DNA of 64,000 nt from Sphingobacterium lumbrici (GCF_006476045.1 NZ_SRZY01000029.1:1-64000), one strand, 5' to 3'; counted from the first letter of the stretch, positions 37,554-48,588 are shown. The notes: generated by a model from the sequence alone, not told the origin. Program-made: numbers and translations.

Positions 37554-38283
37554 AGTAATAATAATAGACGATGAGCCTCTTGCTCGGATGATCATTCGCG
37601 ATTATTTAGAACACGAAAACGATATAGAAATCATCACGGAATGTGGTGACGGTTTTGAAGGAGCTAAAGCCATTCAACAACACAAACCGGATCTGATATT
37701 TCTGGACATTCAAATGCCAAAATTAACGGGATTCGAGATGCTTGAGATTATCGACGAGCTTCCACACGTTATATTTACGACAGCCTTTGAGGAATTTGCA
37801 ATACGTGCTTTTGAAAAAAACACCGTTGATTATCTCCTAAAACCCATCAGTCAGGAGCGCTTTTCAAAGGCACTGGAAAAACTCCGAAATATCCATAGCA
37901 ACCAGCAACCGAAACAAAGTCTTCAGCAACTAAAGACAGATATTGAAGAAGAAACATTGGAACGAATCGTCGTTAAAAATGGAACGCAAATCAAATTGAT
38001 TCCGGCACAGCAGATCATCTTTCTAGAAGCTTACGATGACTATGTTAAAATCCATACGCAAGACGGCATGTTCCTGAAAAACAAAACCATGTCATCTTTT
38101 GAGAAACAATTAGATAGTAAGCAATTTGTGCGTGTACACCGATCATTTATCATCAAAGTAGATCAGCTTGCAAAAATAGAACCTATGGAAAAAGAAAGTT
38201 ACCGAGGTATATTGCTGAACGGAGAAAAAGTAAGTATTTCCAAATCCGGATACGCACGACTAAAACAAACGATTGGTTTATAG
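37546..38283 (+). CDS. LytTR-type response regulator
   Basis: A 245-residue protein. Receiver domain 1-120: acid pocket IIDDEP, phosphorylation site LIFLDIQMPKLTGFEML (Asp 55 or so), TAF and LLKPI. LytTR DNA-binding domain 140-245, with RIVVKNGTQIKLIPAQQIIFLEA, FVRVHRSFIIKVDQL and the C-terminal SISKSGYARL. It pairs with the LytS-type kinase encoded just upstream; targets likely include its own operon, as in related systems. Confidence 0.92.
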   Translation: MIKVIIIDDEPLARMIIRDYLEHENDIEIITECGDGFEGAKAIQQHKPDLIFLDIQMPKLTGFEMLEIIDELPHVIFTTAFEEFAIRAFEKNTVDYLLKPISQERFSKALEKLRNIHSNQQPKQSLQQLKTDIEEETLERIVVKNGTQIKLIPAQQIIFLEAYDDYVKIHTQDGMFLKNKTMSSFEKQLDSKQFVRVHRSFIIKVDQLAKIEPMEKESYRGILLNGEKVSISKSGYARLKQTIGL

Positions 38284-38308
38284 TACATTGTTTTTGTACT
38301 TTTGTATT

Positions 38309-39739
38309 ATGAAACGAATAGTCAGTACACTGCTGTGTATAGTGGGATTTACTATATTAATAAAAGCACAATCCATCGAAGAGAGACATAACAGGGCCGT
38401 TTACAATCAAATTGAATACTTATTCAATACGAAGCAAATGGACTCCATCTATAATATGGCCGATGAAAATTTTAAAAAAACCATATCCTCTGTTCAGTTA
38501 AATGGAATATTAAACCAACTGCATTCGTTAGGCACAATAAAAAATGCAACCCCAGAAAAATATCAAAATGGTATAGCGGGATATAAAATAGAGATCGGAA
38601 ACCAAAAATTATTATTCGTATTGGGTATAGATAGCAATTTCAAGTATCACACCCTCGCTTTTCAACCCTTTGAAGAAAAAGTAATAGAAAAAAAAGAACC
38701 GGTAATATCCAAAGTAGAAGTACAGAATCCCTTAGATTTTTTTATCGACTCTGTAGCACGCACGTACATCCAAAAAGAGAATACGCAGTCTTTGGCAATC
38801 GGTGTGATTCATAGAAACAAGATAAGTACATTTTTTTATGGAGAGACTGAAAAAAATAATGATACCCTCCCTACTGCGACCACCTTATATGAACTAGGAT
38901 CAATTACGAAAACTTTTACCGCTACACTCCTGGCTGATTTAGTAGAAAAGAATATAATCAGCTTGGATGATAGTATCAGTAAATTTTTACCTGATTCGGT
39001 AAAGTCTAATCCCGACATACAAAAAATAACCTTTAAATCACTGGCAAACCATACTTCCGGGTTGCCACGTATGGCGTTAAACTGGAACACAGGCAGCAAA
39101 TTCGTAGAAAGCGATCCTTATGCACATTATGACCAAACAGAGCTCTTCTGTTTCCTGAAAAACTTTAAAGCGACCAAGGAGGTCGGAGAAGAATACGAGT
39201 ACAGCAATATTGGATATGGCCTATTGGGTGAGTTAATCACTATTATTACAAAAAAAACATACGCCCAAAATATTGAAGAGATCATTACCAAACCGCTACA
39301 GATGATAAATACCGTAGAGAAGGTAAATTCCAAAGAGCAACAACTTGTCAAAGTGTACAATGTAAAAGGAGATACTGTGCCTGCGTGGAACTTTATTTCT
39401 CTTGCGGCGACTGGTTCTTTAAAATCGACCATTCAGGATATGCTGTTATATGCCCGATCTCAATTTCAGATGCCTTTGTCCCCGTTGGAAAAAGCGATGG
39501 CTCTGACCAAACAATTCACTTTTTTCGTACCACCTAATACCGATATCGGGCTTGCGTGGCACATGTCGATGGTAGACGATATCATCTATTACAATCATAG
39601 CGGAGGCACCGCCGGAAGCAGCTCCTTTATCGGCATCGCTCCCGACGCCAAGTCGGCCATAGTTGTGCTGTCAAATTCCACGATTCCTGTAGAGGTTATC
39701 AGTGAAGAAATACTGAAAAAGGTAATTTTGACAAAGTAA
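38309..39739 (+). CDS. Secreted serine hydrolase, beta-lactamase family
   Basis: A 476-residue protein from the ATG at 38309 (MKRIVSTLLCIVGFTILIKAQ, a signal peptide). Residues 25-125 form a DUF3887-like NTF2-type domain. The class C beta-lactamase/DD-peptidase domain (about 150-475) has SxxK in YELGSITKTFTATLL, YxN in YEYSNIGYGLLGEL, and the HSGGTAGSSSF box near the end. Substrate could be a D-amino-acid peptide or ester. It follows the LytR gene by 25 bases and may be co-transcribed with the signalling operon. Confidence 0.88.
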   Translation: MKRIVSTLLCIVGFTILIKAQSIEERHNRAVYNQIEYLFNTKQMDSIYNMADENFKKTISSVQLNGILNQLHSLGTIKNATPEKYQNGIAGYKIEIGNQKLLFVLGIDSNFKYHTLAFQPFEEKVIEKKEPVISKVEVQNPLDFFIDSVARTYIQKENTQSLAIGVIHRNKISTFFYGETEKNNDTLPTATTLYELGSITKTFTATLLADLVEKNIISLDDSISKFLPDSVKSNPDIQKITFKSLANHTSGLPRMALNWNTGSKFVESDPYAHYDQTELFCFLKNFKATKEVGEEYEYSNIGYGLLGELITIITKKTYAQNIEEIITKPLQMINTVEKVNSKEQQLVKVYNVKGDTVPAWNFISLAATGSLKSTIQDMLLYARSQFQMPLSPLEKAMALTKQFTFFVPPNTDIGLAWHMSMVDDIIYYNHSGGTAGSSSFIGIAPDAKSAIVVLSNSTIPVEVISEEILKKVILTK

Positions 39740-39791
39740 CTGTAGTACATATAAAAGTCAATCACCCGTAAATATTTTTTTACGTTAGGTA

Positions 39792-39823
39792 TTGGCGAAT
39801 GCAAAGCATTTTATCTAAGTTTG
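39792..39823 (+). promoter_or_regulatory. Bacteroidota-type promoter before purN
   Basis: TTG at 39792-39794, 21 bases, then TAAGTTTG at 39816-39823, matching the TTG/TAnnTTTG pattern. It lies 37 bases before the purN start codon. Confidence 0.5.
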
Positions 39824-39860
39824 GTAAGAAAAGTTTTAATCTGAATAAATCGAATAAAGA

Positions 39861-40436
39861 GTGAAAAAACGTATAGCGATTTTTGCTTCCGGATCCGGAT
39901 CCAATGCACAAAAAATAATGGAACATTTCAAGTATTCCAATGAAGTAGAGGTGGCACTTATATTGAGCAATAACCCTGATGCCTATGTACTTCAGCGTGC
40001 TGATAATTTCGAAATTCCCTCACATGTTTTTGACAGGCACGATTTTTACCAAACAACTGATATCGTAGAACTTCTGAAGAAGTTAGACATCAATCTCGTT
40101 GTATTAGCCGGTTTTTTATGGTTGATACCACAAAGCTTATTACAGGCATTCCCCAATAAAATCATCAATATTCATCCGGCACTTCTTCCGAAGCATGGCG
40201 GAAAAGGTATGTACGGCGATCGGGTACATCAAGCTGTCCTCAACGCTGGCGACATTGAACACGGGATCACTATCCATTTTGTAAATGAAAATTTTGATGA
40301 AGGCGAAGTGATTTATCAAGCTCGATTTAGAGTTGAACCCGACGACACATTGGAGATTATAAAATTCAACGGTCAGCAGTTAGAACATTTACACTACCCA
40401 AAAGTGATCGAAAATCTATTGAAAAAGTATGATTAG
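39861..40436 (+). CDS. purN: Phosphoribosylglycinamide formyltransferase 1
   Basis: A 191-residue enzyme using 10-formyl-tetrahydrofolate in purine synthesis. RIAIFASGSGSNAQKIMEHF binds the substrate phosphate, NIHPALLPKHGGKGMYG has the catalytic Asn-x-His, and FVNENFDEGEVI carries the essential Asp region. Start codon GTG at 39861. It lies 198 bases upstream of purH, which appears to have its own promoter. Confidence 0.95.
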   Translation: MKKRIAIFASGSGSNAQKIMEHFKYSNEVEVALILSNNPDAYVLQRADNFEIPSHVFDRHDFYQTTDIVELLKKLDINLVVLAGFLWLIPQSLLQAFPNKIINIHPALLPKHGGKGMYGDRVHQAVLNAGDIEHGITIHFVNENFDEGEVIYQARFRVEPDDTLEIIKFNGQQLEHLHYPKVIENLLKKYD

Positions 40437-40634
40437 GTAATTGAACCAAGTCGCAGCAAACTCTCGTTCCAAAAAACTCATTCATCTTTTAGTATTCTAT
40501 CCTGTTCAATATATAGATTCGTACTTCTTCGTATGCAAGGCTGAGGCTTCAAACTATTAAATTATTAAATTGATTAACAAACCCAGTACAGGTTCCATGA
40601 TTTTTTGTATCTTTGCGGCTCCAAATAAAGAACA
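40437..40634. promoter_or_regulatory. purH promoter region
   Basis: TATCTTTG at 40608-40615 is a strong -7 box, 20 bases before the purH ATG, so the leader would be short. No TTG at optimal spacing. Confidence 0.5.
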
Positions 40635-42161
40635 ATGAATCATCCTGTTAAGATTAAAAATGCACTGGTTTCTGTTTATTATAAAGACAACCTAGCCCCT
40701 CTTATTCAACTTCTAAATAAATATGGAGTTACTTTCTACTCTACAGGTGGCACAGAAGCTTTCATCCGTGATTTAGGTATCGACGTAGCACGTGTTGAAG
40801 ATCTAACGAGCTACCCATCTATTTTAGGTGGTCGGGTAAAAACGCTTCACCCAAAAGTATTTGGCGGTATCCTTTCCCGTCGTCCTTTAGAAAGCGACCA
40901 ACAACAATTAAAACAATACGAAATTCCGGAAATTGATCTGGTTATCGTAGATCTGTATCCATTTGAAGCTACAGTTGCTTCTGGGGCTCCCGAACAAGAT
41001 ATTATTGAAAAAATCGATATTGGTGGTATTTCGTTAATCCGTGCTGCTGCAAAAAATTTCAATGATGTTGTCATCATATCTTCGAAAGCAGATTACACCG
41101 AACTGGAACAAATTTTAGCATCACAAGACGGTGTAACCACATTGGAACAACGTAAATCTTTTGCTAAACGTGCTTTCAATACATCTTCCCATTACGACAC
41201 GGCTATTTTTAATTATTTTAATCAAGAAGAGCCTTTAGCCGTTTTTAAACAATCCCAACAAAAATCGCAGGTATTACGCTATGGAGAAAATCCACATCAA
41301 AAAGGAATTTTCTTTGGCGATCTGGATGCCATGTTTGACAAATTGAACGGGAAAGAACTATCGTATAACAATTTAGTAGATGTAGACGCTGCCGTTGCTA
41401 TTATCGATGAATTCGAAGAGCCAACATTTGCGATCTTAAAACACACCAATGCCTGTGGAGTAGCTTCTCGTCCGACCGTAAAGCAAGCTTGGATAGACGC
41501 ATTAGCTTGCGATCCGGTGTCCGCTTTTGGGGGCGTATTAATTACGAATCAAGAAATAGATGCCGAGACTGCCGAAGAAATCAACAAATTATTTTTCGAA
41601 GTATTAATTGCACCCTCATATACCGAACAAGCTAAATCAATACTTACAGCTAAGAAAAACAGGATCATCTTGGTACGAAAAGAAGTTAATCTACCTACAG
41701 ATCAATTCAAGACGTTATTAAATGGTGTTATTCTCCAAGATAAAGATCACACTATCGAAGGACCAGAATTGATGACTGCAGTAACGAATATAAAACCAAC
41801 GGCAGAGCAACTAGAGGATCTGTATTTCGCCAATAAAATTGTAAAACACACAAAATCAAACACCATTGTATTTGCAAAAAATGGAACGTTGATTGCATCT
41901 GGAGTAGGCCAAACCTCAAGAGTGGACGCTTTGAAACAAGCCATTGAAAAAGCCCATACATTTGGCTTTGATCTGAAAGGCAGCGCTATGGCTTCCGACG
42001 CATTCTTTCCCTTCCCCGACTGTGTAGAAATAGCAGGAGAAGCTGGGATAGCAGCCGTGTTACAACCAGGCGGTTCAATTAAAGATCAATTGTCTATAGA
42101 TATGGCTAATGAAAAAGGATTAGCTATGGTCATTACAGGTGTACGACACTTCAAACACTAA
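40635..42161 (+). CDS. purH: Bifunctional AICAR transformylase/IMP cyclohydrolase
   Basis: A 508-residue enzyme for the last two steps of IMP synthesis. N-terminal IMP cyclohydrolase (1-200): STGGTEAFIRDLG, DLTSYPSILGGRVKTLHPKV. C-terminal AICAR transformylase (200-508): RYGENPHQKG, LKHTNACGVA, and SDAFFPFPD with the folate site. The ending ITGVRHFKH is typical. Own promoter and terminator. Confidence 0.97.
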   Translation: MNHPVKIKNALVSVYYKDNLAPLIQLLNKYGVTFYSTGGTEAFIRDLGIDVARVEDLTSYPSILGGRVKTLHPKVFGGILSRRPLESDQQQLKQYEIPEIDLVIVDLYPFEATVASGAPEQDIIEKIDIGGISLIRAAAKNFNDVVIISSKADYTELEQILASQDGVTTLEQRKSFAKRAFNTSSHYDTAIFNYFNQEEPLAVFKQSQQKSQVLRYGENPHQKGIFFGDLDAMFDKLNGKELSYNNLVDVDAAVAIIDEFEEPTFAILKHTNACGVASRPTVKQAWIDALACDPVSAFGGVLITNQEIDAETAEEINKLFFEVLIAPSYTEQAKSILTAKKNRIILVRKEVNLPTDQFKTLLNGVILQDKDHTIEGPELMTAVTNIKPTAEQLEDLYFANKIVKHTKSNTIVFAKNGTLIASGVGQTSRVDALKQAIEKAHTFGFDLKGSAMASDAFFPFPDCVEIAGEAGIAAVLQPGGSIKDQLSIDMANEKGLAMVITGVRHFKH

Positions 42162-42175
42162 AATTTAACATTGGC

Positions 42176-42220
42176 AAATAAAGAAAGGAGCTTGAAAAAA
42201 TCAAGCTCCTTTCTTTATTT
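42176..42220. terminator. purH terminator
   Basis: Perfect 20-bp arms AAATAAAGAAAGGAGCTTGA / TCAAGCTCCTTTCTTTATTT, five-A loop, A and T runs on both sides. Confidence 0.9.
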
Positions 42221-42352
42221 AACTAAACTTAACACCTTTGCTATCAATAATATTCCTTATCTTTAAAACGGAATAACGTTACTTATATTCGATTTGTTAA
42301 TAATAATAGAAAATTAAACCCACTCCCTAGTAACAGAGTACTACAACTCTTA

Positions 42353-43426
42353 ATGAAATCTACAATTAAATTCAACAACGTCAACACATTATTTTCCAAA
42401 GTATTAAAGGAAAAAATAAATACATATTTTAAAAATAATAATCTCAACAAAACTGGGGGTCGGAAAATTTTAGCTAAGGGAATTATACTTTTCTCTAGCT
42501 TTTTGGCAATTTACAGTATATTACTTTTAGTACAGCCACATTGGTCAATCAGCATTATTTTATGCGCTCTATTTGGGGTTAATCTTGCTACAATTGGGTT
42601 TAATGTAATGCACGACGCCGGTCACGATACATTCTCTAAAAACAAGAAATTCAACGACATCCTCTCCTATAGCCTCAATTTGATGGGGGGAAATATCTAT
42701 TTTTGGAAGCTCAAGCACAATATAGCACATCACACCTTTACAAATATTGAAGGTGAAGACCATGATATCGATGTTAAATTCATGCGCTTACATAAAGAAC
42801 AGAAGCATCAAAAACATCATAAATTTCAACAATATTATTTTCTTGCGCTATATGGCGTTTCCTATCTTGCCTGGATTTTTTATCAAGATTATGAAAAGTA
42901 CTTTAGAGTCGCATTAGGAAAGAATAATAATATATTCAGTTTTCCACTACGTGAAAAAGTTATTTTTTGGATAAGCAAAGTCATCCATTTAACCCTATTC
43001 ATTGTTTTACCCGTCATTTTCGTAGGATGGATCAAGACTATAATTGGTTTATTAATATTAGGCGTAGTTTGCGGACTGATCCTAGCTATTGTATTCCAAT
43101 TGGCACACGTGGTTTCCGAAACAAGCTTTAATACAGTAGAAGACGATAATCGCAAGATAGAGAATGAATGGATGATTCACCAATTAAATTCCACGGCGAA
43201 CTTTGCAACGAATAACAAGTTTTTAACTTGGCTATTAGGCGGACTAAATTTTCAGGTAGAACATCACTTATTCCCAAAAATAAGCCACATCCATTATCCG
43301 GCAATCAACAATATTATTCGTCAGACCTGTGTAGAATACAAAATTAACTATATCGAGTTCCCGACATTTGCAAAAGCCTTCAATTCACATATCAATGTGA
43401 TAAAAGAAATGGCATCAAATAAATAA
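42353..43426 (+). CDS. Membrane fatty acid desaturase (front-end type)
   Basis: A 357-residue integral-membrane diiron desaturase. The three histidine boxes are HDAGH (about residue 86), HNIAHH (about 122) and QVEHH near 302, the Gln in the last being typical of front-end (delta-6 like) desaturases. There is no N-terminal cytochrome b5 domain. Four membrane helices, e.g. GIILFSSFLAIYSILLLV and LFGVNLATIGFNVMH. It adds a double bond to acyl chains, probably for membrane fluidity. A cold-shock gene is nearby. Confidence 0.9.
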   Translation: MKSTIKFNNVNTLFSKVLKEKINTYFKNNNLNKTGGRKILAKGIILFSSFLAIYSILLLVQPHWSISIILCALFGVNLATIGFNVMHDAGHDTFSKNKKFNDILSYSLNLMGGNIYFWKLKHNIAHHTFTNIEGEDHDIDVKFMRLHKEQKHQKHHKFQQYYFLALYGVSYLAWIFYQDYEKYFRVALGKNNNIFSFPLREKVIFWISKVIHLTLFIVLPVIFVGWIKTIIGLLILGVVCGLILAIVFQLAHVVSETSFNTVEDDNRKIENEWMIHQLNSTANFATNNKFLTWLLGGLNFQVEHHLFPKISHIHYPAINNIIRQTCVEYKINYIEFPTFAKAFNSHINVIKEMASNK

Positions 43427-43441
43427 CAAAAGGAAAAACTC

Positions 43442-43496
43442 ATAAAACAATAAAGAAGCCAGTCTAGATTAGAGACTGGCTTCTTTATTGTTTTAT
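43442..43496. terminator. Bidirectional terminator, 24-bp perfect arms
   Basis: ATAAAACAATAAAGAAGCC.. (43442-43465) is an exact complement of 43473-43496, with a seven-base loop. It separates the convergent desaturase and cold-shock-domain genes. Confidence 0.9.
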
Positions 43497-43519
43497 GATA
43501 GTAAGTAAATCGAAATGAT

Positions 43520-43948
43520 CTACGGCTCCAAAATAACTTCCGAGACCTGATTTCCTTGTTTAGAACTTCTATATTTATACTTAACCTTTTGATCTATTTT
43601 CAATACAAAGCCAACTAAATTATCATTAAAATATACTGTTTGCCTTGATAAATTATCGCGAATAAATCCATAATGACCAAGGTCATTATAATACGATACT
43701 TTGCCGAAATTGTATTCGTCTTCTACTTCCGGACGCAACAAATCCTCTTCCTTAAATTCATATTTCTTTAAAGGAGGAGTATCTGATATATTACCGTACT
43801 CGTCAACATATGCAAACATTTCTTCAAAAGACTTTCCCTTGTCGTTGTTTTGTTTGTTGAACTCTTTTTTCTCTTGCTTGTGTTGCTTTTTTAATTGCTT
43901 TTTCTTTGCTTGTTCTTTTTTTCTGAATGTAATTTGGCTTTGCCCCAT
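43520..43948 (-). CDS. Cold-shock-domain protein with lysine-rich N terminus
   Basis: A 142-residue protein. Residues 1-45 are very basic (FRKKEQAKKKQLKKQHKQE), a probable nucleic-acid-binding tail. The middle is an acidic linker. Residues 80-142 show the OB-fold pattern of cold-shock proteins: FGKVSYYNDLGHYGFIRDN (like GxVKxFxxxKGFGFI), then QTVYFN and a final VSEVILEP strand. It may bind RNA. A CAAAGATA on the plus strand (44058-44065) is a -7 box for this leftward gene, leaving a leader of about 100 bases. Confidence 0.75.
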   Translation of the reverse strand: MGQSQITFRKKEQAKKKQLKKQHKQEKKEFNKQNNDKGKSFEEMFAYVDEYGNISDTPPLKKYEFKEEDLLRPEVEDEYNFGKVSYYNDLGHYGFIRDNLSRQTVYFNDNLVGFVLKIDQKVKYKYRSSKQGNQVSEVILEP

Positions 43949-44057
43949 TAAACGTGTATAATGTAAATAAATAAATTAAGATATGTCTTAGCGACCAACG
44001 GGCTTTATGAAACTTGTTGAAGACAGTTAAAGCGAGGTGATGTATAAGGCTTTCATA

Positions 44058-44065
44058 CAAAGATA
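44058..44065 (-). promoter_or_regulatory. -7 box for lysine-rich cold-shock-domain gene
   Basis: TATCTTTG on the minus strand, about 110 bases before the ATG at 43948. Confidence 0.5.
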
Positions 44066-44211
44066 CGGAATGTAAATGAAAAATCGAAAACTTTGCTATA
44101 GTATGTTATATATGTCTTAAAAGTTTTGTCATGTCAAAATACTTTTAACATGAAAATAGTGTATTACAAATAATTATCCCTATCCTTGTGATAATACTAA
44201 TAAAAAAAATA

Positions 44212-44403
44212 ATGAATACAGGAACTGTAAAGTTTTTTAATGAAACTAAAGGATTTGGTTTTATTACTCCAGAAAATGGTGGCGCTGATGTGTTTGTACA
44301 CACTTCAGGATTAAAAAACCAAGTTAGAGAAGGTGATACCGTAACTTACGAAGTTGAGCGTACTCCTAAAGGTCTAAATGCTATTAATGTGAAATTGAGC
44401 TAA
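44212..44403 (+). CDS. Cold shock protein, CspA family
   Basis: A 63-residue protein from ATG 44212 (MNTGTVKFFNETKGFGFITPENGG), with RNP1 KGFGFI and RNP2 VFVHTSG. The alternative GTG start at 44188 adds residues outside the family. It melts RNA structures as a chaperone. Transcribed away from the lysine-rich cold-shock-domain gene at its left, with its own terminator. Confidence 0.95.
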   Translation: MNTGTVKFFNETKGFGFITPENGGADVFVHTSGLKNQVREGDTVTYEVERTPKGLNAINVKLS

Positions 44404-44426
44404 TCGAATTTATATTTAATACTAAA

Positions 44427-44458
44427 AGCAACGGCTACCTAAATAGGTGGCCGTTGCT
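44427..44458 (+). terminator. csp terminator
   Basis: AGCAACGGC pairs with GCCGTTGCT, with ACCT/AGGT inside. The T run is short (ATTTAG). Confidence 0.75.
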
Positions 44459-44808
44459 ATTTAGTGCATTTTGATATCCCACACCTTCCCTCCTTTCAAC
44501 ACATCACATCCAATAACAATCAACAACTAGTTAAAGATCTGATTTTAACATTAAACTTAATTTAGTCTTAATGAGTCTGTCAAAGCAAATCTTTAGAATA
44601 TTGTCTTTATTTTTATACGTAATACTCGTCCGATTTTCTAAAAGCAATATGCTTTTGCTAACCTTAAACTATTCTTTAAAGAAATAAAATATTTTTAAAA
44701 TAAAAATAATCATAAAATTCACTACAAAAGAGAAGCTTTTTTATTTAAGGCACGTCATTTGTGCAGGTGTTAACTTAAAACAAACTAAAACTAACACGTA
44801 AAAGAATT
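44459..44808. other. Intergenic, AT-rich
   Basis: No gene or strong structure in about 350 bases. It presumably contains the promoter of the 29-residue frame at 44809, if that is real. Confidence 0.35.
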
Positions 44809-44898
44809 ATGAGAAGAACACCTTACACCACTTTTCTCGTCTTGCTAGTCATAACCTTTGTTCTGATTTTTGCAACGACATGTGCGGGGGCATTTTAA
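44809..44898 (+). CDS. Candidate 29-residue membrane peptide
   Basis: ATG 44809 opens MRRTPYTTFLVLLVITFVLI, then ATTCAGAF and a stop. It is a basic start followed by one hydrophobic helix, the layout of small single-span membrane proteins. AAAAG lies upstream, but no firm ribosome site. No homologue known to me; may be chance. Confidence 0.35.
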   Translation: MRRTPYTTFLVLLVITFVLIFATTCAGAF

Positions 44899-44955
44899 AG
44901 ATTTCATATCGCGCACCTATTATCAATCACACTATTTTTTTAACAGAACCAATTA

Positions 44956-44983
44956 CTGACAATATAGCTATTAATATTGTCAG
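44956..44983. terminator. Hairpin after AGCS symporter gene
   Basis: CTGACAATAT and ATATTGTCAG pair perfectly (10 bp, eight-base loop), just after the stop of the leftward symporter gene. Confidence 0.65.
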
Positions 44984-44997
44984 TATATTGGTTTTTA

Positions 44998-46482
44998 TTA
45001 TTTGCGGTTTTCCCAAAAATCAGCATTCTTTATCCCCAACTCCTTCGGGTTAAAATCCGGGTTCATTATCCCCTTCTTACGCTTCGTTGTATAATCATTC
45101 CACACTTTAATTGCGGTTTTACTCATTAGCAGTATAGCAATTAAATTGACCCATGCCATCAGTCCGACGCCGATATCCCCAAGATCCCATGCCAGATTTG
45201 CACTTCTAACGGTGCCAAAATAAGTTGCTGATAAAAATAAAATACGAAGTGTCCAAATAAAAAATTTGGCACGTGTACCTCTAAATATATATGCAACATT
45301 TGTCTCCGCATAATAATAATAAGCCATAATAGTTGTAAAGGCAAAGAAAAACAGTGCTAAAGCCACAAATTGATTTCCGATAGCCGGAAAGTGATGTGAT
45401 ACGGCAGCCTGCGTAAATCCATCTGGATTTATGCCAGGAATATTGTCAACGATATAAGCCGTTGCATTCCCTGCGGTATCAAATGTCTCACCTACATTAT
45501 ACATCCCTGTAAACAAAATCATCAATGCAGTCGCGGTACATACGAATAATGTATCCACATATACGGAAAAGGCTTGAACCAATCCTTGCTGAGCCGGATG
45601 CTTTACTGCTGCCGCTGCTGCCGCGTGAGGTGCGGTACCTTGGCCAGCTTCATTGGAATATATACCTCTTTTCACTCCCCAGGCAATAGCCATCCCGATA
45701 ACGCCCCCAAATGTTGCATCTATACTAAACGCAGCGTTAAAGATCAGTTTAAAAACAGCCGGAACTTGCGTAATATTAAGGGCAATAATTACAATAGCCA
45801 TCAATATATAAGCCCCTGCCATAAAAGGCACAATAAATTCTGATGCTTGTCCCAAACGCTTTACGCCCCCTATGATAATTACAGACAGCAATATGACAAT
45901 TCCGAGGCCTACCCAACTTAAGGTAAATTCAATATTTCCAATTTCAAAAACTGGATTTGTAAAATTAAATGCATTAGACAATGTACTGCTTACTGCGTTA
46001 CTCTGTACACCAGGCAACAATAATCCTGTACTGATAATTGTTACTACTGCAAAAAGAACCGCATACCATTTCACACCCAACCCCTTTTCAATATAGTAAG
46101 CAGGCCCACCTCTAAATTCCCCGCCATCTTTCTGCTTATACACCTGAGCTAGTGCTGCCTCTACATAAGCAGACGCAGATCCAAAAAACGCAATGGTCCA
46201 CATCCAAAACACGGCTCCTGGCCCTCCCATAAAAATTGCAGTGGCTACACCTACGATATTCCCCGTTCCTACCCTTCCGGAAATTGCTAAAGCAAATGCC
46301 TGGAAGGAAGAAATCCCTTTGTCGGATTCTTTTTTAGCGAAAAGCAGCCTCAGCATATCCCGTAAATAGGTAACCTGTAAAAACCTCGTGCGTATAGAAA
46401 AATATACGCCTGTGAATAAGCATAGAAAGATAAAAACATCACTCCATACCAAATTTGAAATCGATTTAACAATATTTTCCAT
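44998..46482 (-). CDS. Alanine:cation symporter (AGCS family)
   Basis: A 494-residue transporter with about 11 membrane helices. The family signatures are SGRVGTGNIVGVATAIFMGGPGAVFWMW near residue 70 and GVKRGIYSNEAGQGTAPHAAA near 290. It imports alanine or glycine with Na+. Complete, standing alone, transcribed leftward. Confidence 0.95.
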   Translation of the reverse strand: MENIVKSISNLVWSDVFIFLCLFTGVYFSIRTRFLQVTYLRDMLRLLFAKKESDKGISSFQAFALAISGRVGTGNIVGVATAIFMGGPGAVFWMWTIAFFGSASAYVEAALAQVYKQKDGGEFRGGPAYYIEKGLGVKWYAVLFAVVTIISTGLLLPGVQSNAVSSTLSNAFNFTNPVFEIGNIEFTLSWVGLGIVILLSVIIIGGVKRLGQASEFIVPFMAGAYILMAIVIIALNITQVPAVFKLIFNAAFSIDATFGGVIGMAIAWGVKRGIYSNEAGQGTAPHAAAAAAVKHPAQQGLVQAFSVYVDTLFVCTATALMILFTGMYNVGETFDTAGNATAYIVDNIPGINPDGFTQAAVSHHFPAIGNQFVALALFFFAFTTIMAYYYYAETNVAYIFRGTRAKFFIWTLRILFLSATYFGTVRSANLAWDLGDIGVGLMAWVNLIAILLMSKTAIKVWNDYTTKRKKGIMNPDFNPKELGIKNADFWENRK

Positions 46483-46539
46483 CGTGTTGGCTATATCAAG
46501 TATAATTTTATAATTACTGTAAAGAAACTATTTTTTTAA

Positions 46540-48261
<1,722 letters not shown>

Positions 48262-48297
48262 ATTTTAGCCTTATCTAATTCATATAATACAATTATA

Positions 48298-48328
48298 GTA
48301 GCCCTGCTGACAATATCAGCAGGGCTAC
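48298..48328 (+). terminator. Hairpin after ABC-F gene
   Basis: Perfect 13-bp arms with a five-base loop, 37 bases after the ABC-F stop. There is no T run, so it may protect the 3' end rather than terminate. Confidence 0.6.
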
Positions 48329-48477
48329 AGTGCTATACATATCCGTGTATTTAATAATTACACGATATCTTCCAAAATGGATCGACAAATCTTAGCGTAA
48401 AAGATATTATAAATTGCTATCTTCGCAATCTTTTAAATTTATTTGCGGACGGAACTTCAGGATTACACATTAAATAT

Positions 48478-48588
48478 TGTCATCCTGGAGGATCTCTCAA
48501 CTGCATAGTTTTTTAGATCGTTATTCATTCGTGTTTATATTAAATTGCATAGAATGATTGCTTCGCAATTCCTATCGTAAGGATGACA
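48478..48588. repeat. Candidate dispersed repeat with TGTCATCCT/AGGATGACA ends
   Basis: The 111-base segment is bounded by 9-base inverted repeats, and contains a ATTGC-TTC-GCAAT hairpin at about 48556-48568. Elements bounded by TGTCATCCT..AGGATGACA occur in many copies in Pedobacter-like genomes as I recall them. Confidence 0.45.
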
